Shown here: positions 36,516 to 36,699 of the stretch, one piece after another | Layout: each line of letters starts with the position of its first letter | Numbering within the stretch: the stretch's first letter is position 1 | Source: Candidatus Pacearchaeota archaeon CG10_big_fil_rev_8_21_14_0_10_30_48 | GTDB taxonomy: Archaea; Nanobdellota; Nanobdellia; Pacearchaeales; GW2011-AR1 | Direction of reading: 5' to 3' | Assembly (NCBI GenBank): GCA_002763155.1 | Contig: PFCU01000048.1 | Coordinates: 1-36,699 of the forward strand | Length of the DNA: 36,699 nt | Notes under the pieces: model-generated | What the model saw: only the letters and a program-made list of their open reading frames with translations | What the model was told of the DNA's origin: nothing | The model's database searches: none | Program-made: the position numbers and the translations under genes

Positions 36516-36699
36516 ATGTATAAACATAGCTGTAGCTCTGTCGGTGCGAATAGAAAACATATTCAATTGACGCCAAAATATCGATATAAAATGATGCGAA
36601 AAGACAAGTTAAAAGTTTTTTGCAAAGTTGCGATAGAAGAGGCATGCAAACGACATAAAATAGAAATTGAAATCATAAAAGTTATGGAAGAGCATGTGC
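36516..36699 (+). CDS. tnpA: IS200/IS605 Y1 transposase TnpA, 5' part (runs off window)
   Basis: The first 61 codons are visible: MYKHSCSSVGANRKHIQLTP, then KYRYKMMRKDKLKVFCK and a helix, ending in VMEEHV followed by C, the start of the HUH motif (His-hydrophobic-His) that binds the metal ion. This is the N-terminal pattern of IS200-type transposases (strand, KYR..., helix, HUH), which cut and join single-stranded DNA through a tyrosine located later in the protein. GGGAGG lies five to six bases upstream of the ATG. The remaining half with the catalytic Tyr is beyond the window. An overlapping minus-strand frame at 36451-36645 is an antisense shadow. Confidence 0.88.
   Translation, partial: MYKHSCSSVGANRKHIQLTPKYRYKMMRKDKLKVFCKVAIEEACKRHKIEIEIIKVMEEHV

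Larger units (their letters stand above)
36373..36699 (+). mobile_element. IS200/IS605-family element, left end (continues beyond window)
   Basis: The element begins near 36365-36374. Its subterminal hairpin CCATCCAC-TTTA-GTGGATGG (36375-36394, 8-bp perfect stem) is of the type recognised by HUH/Y1 transposases. A second perfect hairpin (36435-36456) and a leader stem precede the tnpA-like gene at 36516. The right end and any tnpB are outside the window. The exact cleavage site and target tetranucleotide cannot be fixed here. Confidence 0.82.

Noticed and set aside
36451..36645. 64-residue minus-strand ORF across the IS leader
   Set aside because: It runs antisense to tnpA and through its hairpins; no independent support.
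1..36699. CRISPR arrays, tRNA or rRNA genes
   Set aside because: No spaced repeats or convincing tRNA or rRNA segments were seen on reading; not an exhaustive covariance-model search.

Overview
The window looks like part of a small, AT-rich archaeal genome (about 30% GC by eye), most likely a DPANN lineage of the Pacearchaeota/Woesearchaeota type. The signs are diphthamide genes (dph2, dph6), a short archaeal triosephosphate isomerase, an archaeal DhnA-type aldolase, a DUF2080-nucleotidyltransferase gene, and TATA-like boxes 24-30 nt before many start codons (leaderless transcripts). Genes are dense, with many 1-4 base ATGA/TAATG overlaps within operons and several overlapping convergent 3' ends. 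No rRNA, tRNA or CRISPR array was seen.

Layout. 1-8.3 kb: small uncharacterised genes mixed with a PC4-like ssDNA-binding protein, a dph2 gene split in two around another gene, a tRNA-dihydrouridine synthase, MsrB, a DUF1858-IscA fusion and a superoxide dismutase. 8.3-11.7 kb: a broken small gene, a DEAD-box helicase, a glutaredoxin-thioredoxin reductase pair (the glutaredoxin seems to start at ATT) and a DUF378 membrane protein. 11.8-23.6 kb: sugar metabolism: a tal-pgi-GH130-nagB operon, a PIG-L deacetylase with a GT4 glycosyltransferase, an (alpha/alpha)6 glycosidase, a GT4-glycosidase fusion, a ROK kinase, a HAD phosphatase, a PMI-like cupin and FBP aldolase. 23.6-35.1 kb: a truncated lactate permease, tpiA, a LOG-family gene, gnd, rpiB, rpe, pgl (behind a nucleotidyltransferase module), a GmhB-like phosphatase, a three-gene operon with a receiver-like protein, transketolase and zwf. 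35.1-36.7 kb: a class I glutamine amidotransferase overlapping dph6, then the left end and start of an IS200/IS605 element.

How it fits together. Zwf, Pgl, Gnd, Rpe, RpiB, Tkt and Tal are all present: a full classical oxidative plus non-oxidative pentose phosphate pathway, with Pgi, aldolase and Tpi linking it to lower glycolysis. This is unusual for archaea. NADPH from it could support the thiol and oxygen-defence genes (TrxR/glutaredoxin, MsrB, SOD). Carbohydrate-active genes probably feed hexose and amino-sugar phosphates into it.

Most worth checking: the Dph6-amidotransferase pair (possible glutamine-dependent diphthamide amidation), the split dph2, the complete pentose phosphate set, the coupled 26-residue small gene next to a receiver-like protein, and several hairpins that contain or cover ribosome-binding sites.
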